A stretch of DNA of 64,000 nucleotides, from contig OZ022256.1 of the NCBI GenBank assembly GCA_963978905.1, positions 50,826,001-50,890,000 on the forward strand. The letters run 5' to 3'. The stretch's first letter is position 1. Each line of letters opens with the position of its first letter. The notes beneath the pieces were generated by a model. The model was not told the origin of the DNA and did not search any database. It saw nothing but the letters and a program-made list of their open reading frames with translations. The position numbers were made by a program, and so were the translations under genes. The DNA comes from Trichostrongylus colubriformis (lineage: Eukaryota > Nematoda > Chromadorea > Rhabditida > Trichostrongylidae). Positions 53,501 through 63,905 of this stretch are shown here, one piece after another.

Positions 53501-55200
53501 CGAACACACAGCAAGAGCAGGTGCATTATCCAATGATTGAATAAGATTCCCGAGTTTACTTTATACCAAACTAAATCCATTTTTATTTATTCTTACTCCC
53601 ACTTGACTCCAAGTAAGTGGATGTTTTGGTTTTCAAAAAATTAAATTTGAACTTGAAACTTTTTAGTTTTTTTTGTTATTTTCTCATTCTTTTTTCTGCC
53701 TGCTCATAAAGAAAACATTCCAAAGTCGAATTCGTTCGACAAATTATTTCTACTAATTGATTCGATAATTCGCATAATTCCTCCAAGAGTATCATTAATG
53801 TGACTGATTTACAGGTTAATTTAATGAACTCTGATATAACGAAAATTCGAACTAATTTCGATCCACCTGTTCTGAATGTGATTTTGAGTCATGTGCCCTT
53901 TGGAATTTCCTCATATGGAGGCACTGGGAAAATCGTTAGTTCCTTTTCTGAATGTAATAACAAGCTATAATAGACTGAGAATAAGTAATCTACCTAATAA
54001 AAATAGGAAGTCCATAATATTTCCATTAATTCAACCTTTTTCCCGTACTGGAACCTTCCTAATTTCCGCTCAACTTTTAGAAGGCAGAGCTGCAACCTGA
54101 TCTGATACTGAGCGCTCATGATCACAAGGTGGGTTAATTCGAAATATCGAATTTGCTTTATAACAAAAATTCTGGGAGCAGTCACGTATTTGGCTTCCGT
54201 TTCGAATTTAATAAGCAATTAACTCTACGTGCACTTCTATAGGCCATTAACTGACGGGCCCACATTTTTCGGGAGTGCTCACCGGTACTTTAATCACTTA
54301 CTCGGCCGCATATTTCCTGTTGAGATCCTAAGTCCCTGGATTCAGGCGTGCCAAAATTGATGGACTCTGAGACACATTCTAAGTTCGCCAGGAGGGCTTA
54401 GGCTTACCACTAGTTGTCGTGGGCGTTTTCGCCACGCCCCTCGATGTGCAAAGAGGCGGAGCGTCACGCCTCCCAATGCTCTTGCATTAGTGATGATCCA
54501 GCTAAGCTCCTCATTCCGGAACCATTTTTCATGCTAAGATTTCTCTAATTTCTCGATTTTCAACACATTCAATCAATATATGCAATTTCGACCCAAAGAC
54601 GAGTTCATGGCGCGTACCAGGAAGCGTCGATCAGAGTTATCAATAATAGCTCTTATGGAGCAACTTCACAGTAATCATCAGAAAAAAAAACTTGCTAGAA
54701 ATTAATTATTTCAGGCTGCTATACATCATTTATCAAAAACCAATCAAGATGTCAGCTCCAAATATCTCACTGGCATTGGCGAAATACAGCAATTGACCAT
54801 TGATGTGAAAGAAATACTTGAATTACAGACTCCCACGTGCTCATATAGGTAGGCGCATGAAATCAATACCTATCTTTTGAGTGTACTAGCTCAGCCTGAG
54901 GATTTGAAACTTCATTAAATCGTTGTTTCCAAAGTAATTCCAGCTAAGAATTTCAGAATGGGCGTTCTCGACGTGGGCTATGGATTTGTGCGAATCGATC
55001 GATACGTCGATGATGAGTTGGTTTATCGATATCGAGTGGCTTTTTCGATTCTTTGGATTCCTAGTCGATTTTATGCTTTGATACTTTATGCGGCTACAAT
55101 TACTGCAGGCCTTTTATTGCTGTTATTAGAAATGGGTTTCATTTGCTTTTCAAGGAGGCGCAAATATCCTTGTTTGCCTAGATATCGATCTATTGATTAA
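50535..55200 (+). CDS. PGAP5/MPPE1-Cdc1-Ted1 type metallophosphoesterase, complete eight-exon gene
   Basis: Family knowledge: these ER/Golgi membrane phosphoesterases remove side-chain ethanolamine-phosphate from GPI anchors so that anchored cargo can leave the ER. Exons: 50535-50598, 51591-51783, 51844-52000, 52587-52727, 53815-53934, 54081-54128, 54715-54848 and 54957-55200. All phases agree; 366 aa, near the 396 aa of human MPPE1. An N-terminal membrane segment (VAFIVFLIWGESLCYYYS, about 22-39) precedes the catalytic motifs: ADPQL (62-66), GDLFDEG (108-114), GDND (144-147), LSHVP (209-213) and SAHDH (236-240). A second membrane segment lies near residues 315-340, followed by a basic tail (SRRRKYP) that could act in ER retention. 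Two metal-binding motifs differ from textbook forms (GDND for GNHD, AHDH for GHxH). Introns 1, 3 and 4 carry miniature transposons. Confidence 0.92.
50789..51019. mobile_element. Miniature inverted-repeat element, phosphoesterase intron 1
   Basis: Ends GGGTATGTACCCTTATGTCAGGA and complement (TCCTGACATAAGGGTACACACCC). The flanks CTAGACGGC and TAAGACGGC look like an imperfect 9-bp duplication. Ends resemble, but do not match, the copine-intron element. A sister copy is at 52046. Confidence 0.8.
51163..51338. mobile_element. Second miniature inverted-repeat element, phosphoesterase intron 1
   Basis: Arms CCGCGTTCATATTTTACGCC..GCGTGGCTGCAT and the inverted ATGTAGCCACGCGC..AAGTATAAACGCGG. A different family from the element just upstream. 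Confidence 0.65.
52046..52260. mobile_element. Miniature inverted-repeat element, phosphoesterase intron 3
   Basis: Sister of 50789-51019: begins GGGTATGTACCCTTACGTCAGGA and ends TCCTGACATAAGGGTACACACC. No clean target duplication. The interior differs from the first copy. Confidence 0.8.
52331..52390. repeat. 30-bp tandem repeat, two identical copies
   Basis: The unit begins TTCTTCATCGTCAGTTAATT and is repeated exactly twice. It keeps an open minus-strand frame and encodes ADYQLTDDEE twice. Confidence 0.85.
52842..53050. mobile_element. Miniature inverted-repeat element, phosphoesterase intron 4
   Basis: The element is 209 bp. Arms begin GGTTGGGACACACGAATCTA and are inverted at the right end (TAGATTCGTGTGTCCCAACC), with similarity of about 80 bases per arm including GTCACAGGGCAAAGG-type blocks. 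Confidence 0.85.
53399..53444. repeat. Small hairpin
   Basis: GCCTAAGCCTAGGG and its exact complement are separated by about 18 bases in phosphoesterase intron 4. It could be a transposon remnant; similar GCCTAAGCCTA blocks occur at 9466-9478. Confidence 0.6.
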
Positions 55201-55358
55201 TATTGATTGGTATACTTCTGATCTCTTTGCGTGCTTTTATTAACGCTGATTTTCCATAGCTCGAATAGTTTGCAAGCTCAGCTTTGTAGCGGGTTCTGAT
55301 TGTCGTGATACATGCTTGATTACCCTGCAAATGACCTCATCTTCTGTGCTTTTAATTC

Positions 55359-55364
55359 AATAAA
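55359..55364 (+). terminator. Poly(A) signal for the metallophosphoesterase
   Basis: A canonical AATAAA lies about 160 bases after the stop codon at 55198-55200. It is the first such hexamer downstream and fits a short nematode 3' UTR. Confidence 0.5.
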
Positions 55365-55782
55365 CATTCAAAAGTTTAGCTGTGGTGAGTAGCATTAAGT
55401 TAACCGTTTTTCGTATATTTATATCTTTCTTTTATCTGCGAGGCTGGTATAGAGCAGTAAGAGGTGGTGCCCTCAGCACACTCTCAGTCCGTGGATCGAG
55501 TGTTGAGTCTGATTTCTCCACCAGTCCTCGAATCATTCATATATACCAGGTCATTACCTTCCCATCAAGCTTGCTCAATGGGTAGGGGCTCTATCTCGTA
55601 CATGTGCTGGCCTAGAAATCATTGCATGGGATAACCACTCATTTAAAAGCTACTACGATCCTAAAACTACATGAATCGACGGCTCAACCCATGAAAAGAC
55701 TTCTCTGACGAGACGCTCGTCCTTCTGTCATTCCTTTTATTTATTTATTTATTTACAAATTTATTTATTTGAATGTTTAAGA

Positions 55783-55916
55783 ACAATCGCGACTCCAAAA
55801 TATTTATTCAACAGGCCCAAAAGAACCCCACAAAAGTCTCAAAAGTTCCTTGAAATGTTCTGTCATGTTCTTAAGCATTCAGATAACCATGAGACTCCGG
55901 AACAGCACAATATTGA
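55783..55916 (+). repeat. Shortened relative of the 16-kb palindrome
   Basis: It shares the GCGACTCCAAAATATTTATTCAA side, the AAAGTCTC AAAAGT stretch and the CAGATAACCATGAGACTCCG end with the palindrome at 15846-16163, but lacks the centre. TTTATTTATT arrays lie on both sides (55737-55770 and 55917-55950). Confidence 0.75.
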
Positions 55917-56354
55917 AGTATTTATTTGTTTATTTATTTATTTATTTATTATTTATGAGTGCATTAAACGCGCACAATTATCAACAGAAATTAATTTGTG
56001 GAATTTCTACTGGCTTTTTCTTTGTGTTGCTTTCTTTGTGTATCAGGTTGGAGGAGTTGAAGGGAGATAACTCTCTTTAAAACCACATCACCCAGCTTAT
56101 CATCCTTCCTATAAACCTTCATCTCTGTCGGTTTATTTTGATTACGTTTGGATGTCGGTTCATTTATATTGGATTAGCACTACCTCCCCCCCTCACCCGC
56201 CTCTACCAAACGACACCTTCGATCCTTTCGTTTAATTTTATCCCGAAAAATCGTCTGAGTCGTTACAGACGGTCTGTCATATAATATGTGGGGAAGCTGA
56301 AAAATAAACAAGTGATCTTTACATAGGTAACAGCTTTCTGAGTAAACAAAGCTG

Positions 56355-56412
56355 TCTGCAGTCTTGAGTGCGAGTCGAATGCATGGCGTATTCCAGAGAG
56401 GGTTGAGCTCCA
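56355..56412 (+). repeat. SINE tail fragment
   Basis: GTCGAATGCATGGCGTATTCCAGAGAGGGTTG matches the SINE tail only. Similar short fragments lie near 24187, 24941 (minus), 45236, 48748, 56896 and 57656. Confidence 0.5.
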
Positions 56413-57875
56413 TATGTCGCTCACCTTCTTTTTTTGCCATAGCCGCGCGCATGGATGCCAGCGAAAACAACAGGATGCTGACCGGAAAATGTCCGACTCG
56501 CCTCGCCTCCGCCCTCTCCTCACTCACCGGCCACCTTCAAGCTTCATTGATGTGCGATCTTTGACGCTTAGCTGTTTACTCATCCAGCTATACCGCTTAT
56601 TCAACGGGAAAGCTTTTCAGCTAATGAGCCGTGTTAGCCTGTACGTTAGGCCCTTAGGAGCTTTTACTACAGCTTCTTTCATCGATACGCCACCCTGTTT
56701 GTCATCAGCTGCTTATTTATTGATCGTCGGCCGAAGAGCCGAAACGAACCAGCGTGTCATAGCGCTGACTCAAATAGCACTATCACATTTTTATTTGCTC
56801 AGAGCCACCTCGTGACTCATATGAGTATGCTTTTTTTGGTTTTATTCCATTTTTATGGGACGATTTAATGCTAGAGTCCAGTTTAAACCGATTCTTTTTG
56901 GAATACGCCATGCTTTCTCGAGTTTGGATTTACATGGATACAATTTCTAGTGTTTTACGGTATTTACTCTGGGGTCTGCTGGTTGTTAGGACTACTCTGT
57001 TCATTTGTGGACGAAGCTTTAACCTGTGTAATTGCAGCTGCTTCCTAATTGCGTCTGATTCTATGGAGCCTGACACCTTCTCACCATTCATATCCTGTGG
57101 GAATCTGTTAATGGAGACATTTTAATGGTGCCCTCCCCTACCAACAGTACTAAGGTTGTCCGTAATCATTAAAAGCACCGATAGGGGAAATTCGGACGAA
57201 TAGTTAAAAATGTATTGAATATGAAAGTCATTAAGTTCATCGTACAATGTCTCCACAACTAGTTTATCGGTGTTTTCCATGTGCCGTCACATTGTTTTCG
57301 ATTTTCGTGGCGCAGGTGGTAGAAATATTGATTATTCACCAGTTCCTATTCTTATTTACAGATTTATGCTATTTTCTTTTCAGCTAGTATTCCATACCTC
57401 ATTTCTGCCATTGAGGCGACTTATGAGATTGTAAGTAGGTACTATGTTCGGGACTTGTTTTGTCATTTCTTTCTTCACTTTAGTAGTTTCAGCTCTTGAA
57501 ATTGGGCTCTGAAAGTAATGAAACATGCAAGGGGAAGAAGGGCTATCATAACGTACGAATTAGCTTAAACCACTTAAGCCTCTCTTTGGCATGAAACACG
57601 TGGAGTATGTAGGATGCCCATTCGAAGATCTCCATATTTCCCATTCGATTTCAATGCATGGCGCATCTCAAGAGAGATCGATCCTCAATTTATCCCTTCT
57701 ATCCTTCGTATTTGACACTCACAGACTATAATAATCGACAGATGGGTGCATGAGAAGGATCTTTTGGCTCACATCACAAAAGGTGCCTGGAGCTTCCATA
57801 CATGGGCGACAAGGACAAGAATGTGGACACCTCAAATTTGACATATTTTATTTACATTTTTATTTTATAAATTTT

Positions 57876-58161
57876 TCATGGGGCGAAGGTGCTGTAGTGA
57901 CGGACGGCGCGTACTCTACTCTCATTTGCGGGGTTCAAATCCCGCATCAACGCCCGCACTGGCCATCCAGGCCTTCCATCCCTCCGGCGTCGGTGAATTG
58001 GTACTAGACTCGTCTGGGAGGAAAAAACCACTGTCTCGTACATCGGGTGGCCACCGCAAGTCTGATAGGCCCCATGGGATTCACCTGGATGGAACTAGAG
58101 AGTGCAGCGCATTCCAGGAGGGGTTGATTAATGCCAAAACCTTTCTCCTTTGAACTTTAAC
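57876..58161 (+). repeat. tRNA-derived SINE with 12-bp target duplication
   Basis: The head resembles a tRNA gene, with an A-box-like GTGCTGTAGTGACGG and a clear B box GGGTTCAAATCCC at 57931. The body is unrelated to tRNA. The direct repeat TTTATAAATTTT flanks it (57864-57875 and 58162-58173), as expected for LINE-driven insertion. The tail carries a GCGCATTCCAGGAGGGGTTG motif that recurs in partial copies across the window. Confidence 0.85.
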
Positions 58162-58814
58162 TTTATAAATTTTATGTATGTATAGGACAAAGTTAATCTT
58201 AAACGTGAAACTTGAAAAAATCAACGATATAAAATTCCTGTCCAATCCTGTGTTTTTATTCACCCAAACTAAACTGGAACGAAGTTCTGGACTTTATTGA
58301 TAAGTGACATTACGTAAGACCCCACTTTTTTGAAAGCTTCAATGTACGTCATAGTGTACATAAATACAATTATTTACCCTCATAACTCTGTTACGTCTGA
58401 GTAAATTCCAGTGACATCACTTCCAACAAAGCAACTGACTTATGACGTCAACTGGCTAAAGTTAGCAAGTTTCTTTGGTGATGAGGGCTATTTCTAGCGT
58501 AGGCCGATGATTAAGTGGGAAAAGCTTGATTGAACGCTGTCACTTGCGAAATATGTGATCCGGCATATTTGTTTACATACTGTCAATAACGACATCGACG
58601 TTTGTTGTGAACGACATGCTACAATATTCTTACTAAACATTTCGACGATTACTTTCACAAATGTCGTCTTGTTTTTATTGCATTTTCTCATCAGAAAGTA
58701 ATGTTATTGCTTCCTCAAGGTCCGCATTACTCACTCATTTCGGCGTTCAAGATGCATGACCGCTATTTCATACCACTCTTACTGGCTTTTACCTTGATTT
58801 ATCGATTTTCAAAT

Positions 58815-58824
58815 ACATTTTCAG
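58815..58824 (+). promoter_or_regulatory. Acceptor upstream of copine start (trans-splice or leader exon)
   Basis: ACATTTTCAG ends at 58824, 44 bases before the copine ATG. No coding exon precedes it. A TTTTCAG-bounded block with a good donor at 57384-57431 could be an upstream leader exon, so cis-splicing is an alternative to spliced-leader addition. Confidence 0.4.
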
Positions 58825-58868
58825 TGGAAAAGAACTATTTCATACCGAAAGACAACTCATAGCATCGA

Positions 58869-61800
58869 ATGTTCAATGCAAATGATCCGACATCGAGCAC
58901 GCCGTCAGTGATCCTGCTTCTGACATTCAAAGCAAGGTATGTGAATCCATTCCGATTGACGTCATATCCATCTCGGATTTTTATCTATTATTAGGGTGTC
59001 CGGAAAGTTTTGAGAAAATTTCGCCGCCTCACTTTGAAAAAGCGTAGCGCGCGAAGGCCAAGAGCAAATGTGTAGATCAAAACATGGAAAGATAGAGGAT
59101 GATCTGTAGATCAAATCAGCAGCTGATCGATTTTACATTTCATCATTAGCCTTTGTTGTCATCAATCGAATAATGTGCGACAGACACGATACTCGACGTA
59201 TCCTACTTCATCTTTACCGTTCCGGCCGCTCCGCCACTCAAGCGAGGAACGAGTTGCTGTCGTCGATGGGTGGCAATGCACCCTCTCTTGCCACCTGCTA
59301 CAGATGGTACGATCGCTTTGCAATGGGAGACTTTAGCCTCGATGAAGCACCTCGATGCGGACGCCCTTCCTCTTCCAACACTGACATCGTTCTAGCTTCT
59401 ATGAGGACCAATCCTGCCCAAAGTCTGAGGGAGTTAGAGAGGAAGACTTCTACTTCTCGATCCACTATTCACGGCATTCTGAAAAGGAACGGCTTCCGCG
59501 CGGCTCTGCCCGGAATTATTCCGCGATCTCTTACCGCGAGGGAGTGTGCGGTGAGGGTCGACGTATGCCAGAAGGTCCTCGATCGAGAACGAACGACGAC
59601 TTGGGCGAGGTTCATAATCGCTCAGGATGAAAAGTGGATCTCGTACGAAAATCCGGATAGGAAATTGGAGTGGTTGCCGTCGGGTCAAAAGCCGGACCCC
59701 GTTCCAAAGCGAAGCTCCCACACCAAGAAGGACTTGCTCTCGTTTTTTTTTCTGCTCCACCGGCTGCGTTTACTACGAGATACTTCATAAGGGTACTACG
59801 TTTACTACGAGATACTGTCACATCATCGGTATTCTGTGAACAACTACGAGAGCTGGTGTCCCGAGCTCCACTTTCCCATAAATTCCGAGGCAAGTTTCAC
59901 ATCGTCATGGACAACGCCTGACCCCATCATGCGAAGTCGACAAGGGACGAGCTGGAGAGTTTGGGAATCGAATGGCTACCACATCCTCCGTATTCACCTG
60001 GCCTTAGCCCTTGTGATTACCATGCATTCAGGAGTCTCCAGGCTTACGCTACGGGCAAGATGTTCAAGAACCATCAGGATGTCAAGCGTATGGTCGACGA
60101 ATGGATTGCGTCCCGGCCTGCCTCCTTCTGGAAGGAAGGTATCGATGCACTGCCCAATCGGTGGAGAGAAGTCGTGGCTAAGAAGGGCCACTATCTTGAT
60201 TACTGATTTTTCGTTTTTATTGTTGTTAATATGTGTTGAATAAAATGACCGAATTTTCTCAAAACTTTTCGGACACCCTAATAGTTTCAAAAAAAGTGGA
60301 AGTAATAATTTTATCACTTAGTTTTGAAAAAATGTAGAAGTAATAAAAAAAGGGTAAGGAAATATAATTTCGTAGTTGGAAATGTGATTCATTTACTTAA
60401 CAATCTACAAATCTTTAATATTGTACTGTTTCTGATTATCTAAATGTTAAACTACAATCGAGGCGCCAAAATATTTATTCAAAAACTCAAAAGACCCCTC
60501 GAAAGTCTCGAAAGTTTTTTGGAAAATTTCTTGAAAATTGGAATCTAAAAATCCTGTTTAAAGAAAGCTCCTCGACAAGGATGTGTTCTCGAAAAGTGAT
60601 CCTATGTGTGTTGTATCGCAATATGTCGGACGACTTACTGGTGAGCATTTCTCTTTTTTTATCCCATTTTAATATTATATTTTAATATGACTCGGAGCCT
60701 GTAACGAACCTACAAGGCAACTGGCTGAATGAATGCCAAAGAAAACGGTACATCCACGCCAAAGCGAGGGTGAGGACACTACTGCTGAAAAATGCCTATC
60801 ACCTGACCGTCCCCCTGTAATCGGTGCAGCTTAAAGGAATCGTCCACGGAAAAAATGAGTTTCTGTGTTACCCATATGTTTATGTTGTATTTGCCTAATG
60901 TTGGCCTCATGCGAAATTTCATGCGAAAAATGTCAATCTGGCTGAGATACAGTGCCACAAAGTACGTCCGGGTGGGCGGGGCCTCCGAGTAAAAGCCTCG
61001 TCCCGTCGTCCGCCGTGGTCGGAGACGCCACAAGGCACACATTAGGCAATTACAACATAAACATATGTGTAATACAAAACCTCATTTTTCCGTGGACGAT
61101 TCCTTTGAGTGCACCACGAGGGCTAATTCGGTCGATTGTTATTCATGTGGTGAGAGTGGTAAGAGACTGCAAAAAACCTGAGAAACATGAATCTTCTTAC
61201 ATCATTTCCCATCGACGACTTTTCCCCACACCCTTGCAACAGGTGGGTGTGTGACTACTAAGCCAAGCTAAGAGTCTTCCCCGCCCACCACCGCAACTAG
61301 GCCGCCCCGCCCAATCTTTTGCGCTCCTGAAGCGGGCCCTTCGATTAACCGTGAAAGTTTTCCAAATATTTTGCGCTCCTGAAGCGGGCCCTTCGATTAA
61401 CCGTGAAAGTTTTCCATTCATTGTGGTGCTTTCGAACAATGCGCCTCGGTCTCTATTTCGATAACTGAATTTCATCTAGAGTAATTCAGAGTTCTAATGT
61501 CCTAGTCCTATGGAATACTGGGCCGTTTTCTCAAGCTCTCCTCGACTTCTACTGATTTAAACTGCGAAATTTATCGATTTTTTAGGAAAGGGAAAATGGT
61601 TAGAATGCGGGCGTACGGAATGTTTGAAGAATACGCTGAATCCCGAATGGGCGGCTCAAATTCGAATTGAATACTTCTTTGAAGAACGGCAAACGATGCG
61701 ATTCGAAATGTAATCAGTGGGGAAACACCTCACATTTCTTTTTTCTTTGCATTTTATAGTTTTTCCAGTTTATAAGAGATCTCATGTTCCAGCTATGACA

Positions 61801-63905
61801 TTGATTCACAGTCCAGTGAACTGTCTGCCCATGACTTTCTTGGTCGGATGGAATGTGAATTGGCGGAAATCGTCTCGAGTCGACCGTTCACAAAAGCACT
61901 CAGGTTATTTTCAACTATGTATTACCATAGGGGTGTGTGCAGATATGACAGCGAATCGCTTCGCGGCGCCACCAGTACGACTCGCCGTATCGATTGCCCT
62001 TGGGAGCCAGCCGAGCGTGACTGCGTCGCGTCCGCGCTTCCACTCATGCCACACTGCCTCGCTTGAAGGCTGCCATGCCCTGCCACTGGCACTCGCACCC
62101 GCCGCGCCGCTCGCCGCGGGCGGTCACGCGATTCGCTGTCATATCTGCACACACCCATTACCATAGCTTGCTTATCACTATTACAGAGGGTATGGTGGGC
62201 GTGGCGTCCTACAAAAGTGTGTCCCTCTTATGAGCTATCTCCTGCATGTGCTGTCCATTCCCTTCCTTTCCTTTCTGTCCAATCCTCTTCCTGCAGTGTT
62301 GAAAACCTCCATTATCCAGTCCCACTTCTGGAGTTGACAAGTTTTGATACTGATCTAGCCGTACTCTGACTCCTACCCATCGTGAAACACGGGTTTCTCA
62401 CCTCCTCTGCGCCCCATCCGATATCAGTTGCGTGGTTGCGTGGTACTTGATGATATTTTTAATAAATTTCCGAATTTTAGTGGAACAAAACGAAAAAATC
62501 ACGGCGAACTCACCGTTTCCTGCGATGAAGTGGACGATGGAGCAAAAGAAAACATTCGATTCCATTTGAGTGCCAAAAAACTGGATAAGAAAGATTTCTT
62601 TGGGAAGTCCGACCCTTTTTTGAACATCTATAGAATAACCGACGAGGGAAAGTGAGTTACTGCTGAATCGTGTAGAGCATAGTTGATAAATTGTGCTCAT
62701 TCCAGCCGCCAGTTAGCTCATCGAACAGAAGCCATAAAAAAGGAGTTGAATCCGGTTTGGAATCCGTTTGAAGTGAACGTGAAGATGCTCTGCTCAAACG
62801 ACTATAAGCGGTCTGTTCGAAGTTTTTGAGGCCTAACTATTCTTGTAAGGATTATAAAAGGAAGGCGTTTTCAGGCCTATTTTGATAGAATGCTTCGACT
62901 ACGACTGGGATGGCGGGTAAGCTTACTTCATTGTATTTTAATTTAGCATTACATTTTTTTCATACGAGTCACTTTCTACTAGTACTTTTTCATCGAATCT
63001 TTCTTAATACGTTGATGACCGTGAGACTCGCGTCACAGCTACTCTTACCCCTTTTTTCTTAATTTCGATCAAATTTTTTAGAATATAAATTTTAACTAAA
63101 TAAATTCAAATTTGATTCAATTTCAGATAAATAAAACTTAATAAATAAATTTCAAATTATATTTCAAGACATAAATTTTTAAATTATAAAATTTTTCGGA
63201 GTATTGTTTATCTATCGTACCCATAGATTGTTGTTAGAAGCTAGTCCATGAAACTAGCTTTAATTGCTGTTGAAATATATGGGTGGATAATTGGCGGTGT
63301 GCGCACTTTTTGAACTCACTTGGACACAATCGATGAAAAAACAATGCTAGACTTCACTATTATTAAACTAAAGGAGTGTACTTAGGCTCATGACTATTTA
63401 ATTTGATTTTATTTCGCTAAATAGCTTTATAACTCTAAATAATTCCAGTTAGAAAGGAATGGTTTCTGATAGTAGTATGTAGTCAGATTTCAGCATGATC
63501 ATAATCATAATAATTGCTCGCATACAACTCGAACCTTGTTCTGATATGCTTAGGAGCAGAAATTAATTTACTTTTTTCTCTTCCTGAGAAACCTACTGTG
63601 CTTCAGTTTAAGCCACGATTTCATCGGAAGTTGTCAAGTGACCCTCGACCAACTATTAACAGGCGAAGTGAAAACGTTACCGGTGAGTCTTATCGAGTAA
63701 TAGTAATGTGAATGTCTATTTTCATGTTATCGATGGAATATGTATAATATAATAAAAAATAACGTATTGATTTTATATATTTTTAGCTGATCAACGAGAA
63801 GAAACGAGCCAAAAAAGGTGATAAATACAAGAACTCCGGTACATTGGAATTCAACAGCGTGGAACTATTGAAACAGTACTCGTTCTTGGACTTTATAGCT
63901 GGAGG
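58869..63905 (+). CDS. Copine (two C2 domains plus start of A domain), 5' part, continues past window
   Basis: Copines are calcium-dependent phospholipid-binding proteins that move to membranes; nematode members include NRA-1 and GEM-4. Nine exons are visible: 58869-58936, 60564-60640, 61586-61709, 61793-61903, 62481-62651, 62706-62810, 62875-62916, 63607-63682 and 63787-63905. Phase is kept throughout, giving 297 residues before the window edge region. C2A: KLLDKDVFSKSDPMCVV (24-40), RTECLKNTLNPEW, RFEIYDID and AHDFLGRMECEL. C2B: LSAKKLDKKDFFGKSDPF (156-173), HRTEAIKKELNPVWNPF, ECFDYDWDGG (224-233) and SHDFIG. The last exon has the copine-specific YKNSGTLEF and QYSFLDFIAGG, which leads into the von Willebrand A-like domain. 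The aspartates of both calcium-binding loops look intact. A 44-base leader follows an acceptor at 58824. A mariner fills intron 1; intron 4 holds a miniature element. The third intron-bearing acceptor (TTTAAAG at 60563) is unusual but is the only one that keeps phase. Confidence 0.94.
58991..60281 (+). mobile_element. Mariner transposon, near full length, in copine intron 1
   Basis: The element is 1291 bp, flanked by a TA duplication, with terminal inverted repeats TTAGGGTGTCCGGAAAGTTT and its near-complement at the right end. The transposase frame runs on the plus strand from ATG 59173 to the stop at 60204-60206. Recognisable parts are the N-terminal helix-turn-helix region, ATCYRWYDRFAMGDFSLDEA, the first catalytic Asp in AQDEKWISYENP, the second in HIVMDNA, and the third in SPGLSPCDYHAF (DD34D layout). 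It is inactive as written: the reading frame shifts at a run of nine T near 59745, a short duplication follows near 59765-59815, and TGA replaces the codon after DNA at 59920. It lies in the same orientation as the host gene. Confidence 0.95.
59173..60206 (+). pseudogene. Mariner transposase, frameshifted and with one internal stop
   Basis: Transposase cuts and pastes the element at TA sites. The N-terminal 190 or so codons are open, and the last 80 codons (ending AKKGHYLDY) are open in another frame. All three catalytic aspartates remain, so decay looks recent. The lesions are a frameshift near 59745 in an oligo-T run, a local tandem duplication of about 30 bases, and a stop in place of the residue that normally follows DNA in the family motif DNARPH. 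Confidence 0.9.
60453..60535. repeat. Partial arm of the palindrome family in copine intron 1
   Basis: CAAAATATTTATTCAAAAAC TCAAAAGACCCCTC and AAAGTCTCGAAAG match the left arm of the palindrome at 15846. It sits between the mariner and copine exon 2. Confidence 0.7.
60826..61115. mobile_element. Miniature inverted-repeat element, copine intron 2
   Basis: Arms TTAAAGGAATCGTCCACGGA..CATATGTTTATGTTGTATTTGCC and the inverted copy ending CCGTGGACGATTCCTTTGAG. About 100 bases per arm. A related piece (TTTCCGTGGACAATTCCTTGA) lies at 18289-18309. Confidence 0.82.
61317..61416. repeat. 52-bp tandem duplication
   Basis: The block from TTTTGCGCTCCTGAAGCGGG to GTGAAAGTTTTCCA occurs twice in direct tandem with no visible change, implying a recent duplication. 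It lies in copine intron 2. Confidence 0.85.
61931..62156. mobile_element. Miniature element with perfect 10-bp target duplication, copine intron 4
   Basis: The element is 226 bp. Inverted ends begin GGGTGTGTGCAGATATGACA and stay identical for at least 29 bases. ATTACCATAG flanks both sides exactly (61921-61930 and 62157-62166). A 9-10 bp duplication is typical of Mutator-like elements. The centre is GC-rich and codes for nothing recognisable. Confidence 0.88.

Larger units (their letters stand above)
55365..58814. other. Spacer between phosphoesterase and copine
   Basis: Contains TTTATT arrays, the shortened palindrome relative, the full SINE and SINE tail fragments. A block at 57384-57431 has an acceptor (TTTTCAG) and a donor (GTAAGTAGG) and could be a copine leader exon. 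No other coding signal. Confidence 0.4.

Noticed and set aside
57921..57960. tRNA gene
   Set aside because: Only the A- and B-box-like parts are present; no cloverleaf closes, and flanking duplication shows it is a SINE head.
61717..62166. 149-codon plus-strand frame
   Set aside because: It overlaps a copine exon in the wrong frame and the GC-rich interior of a miniature element.
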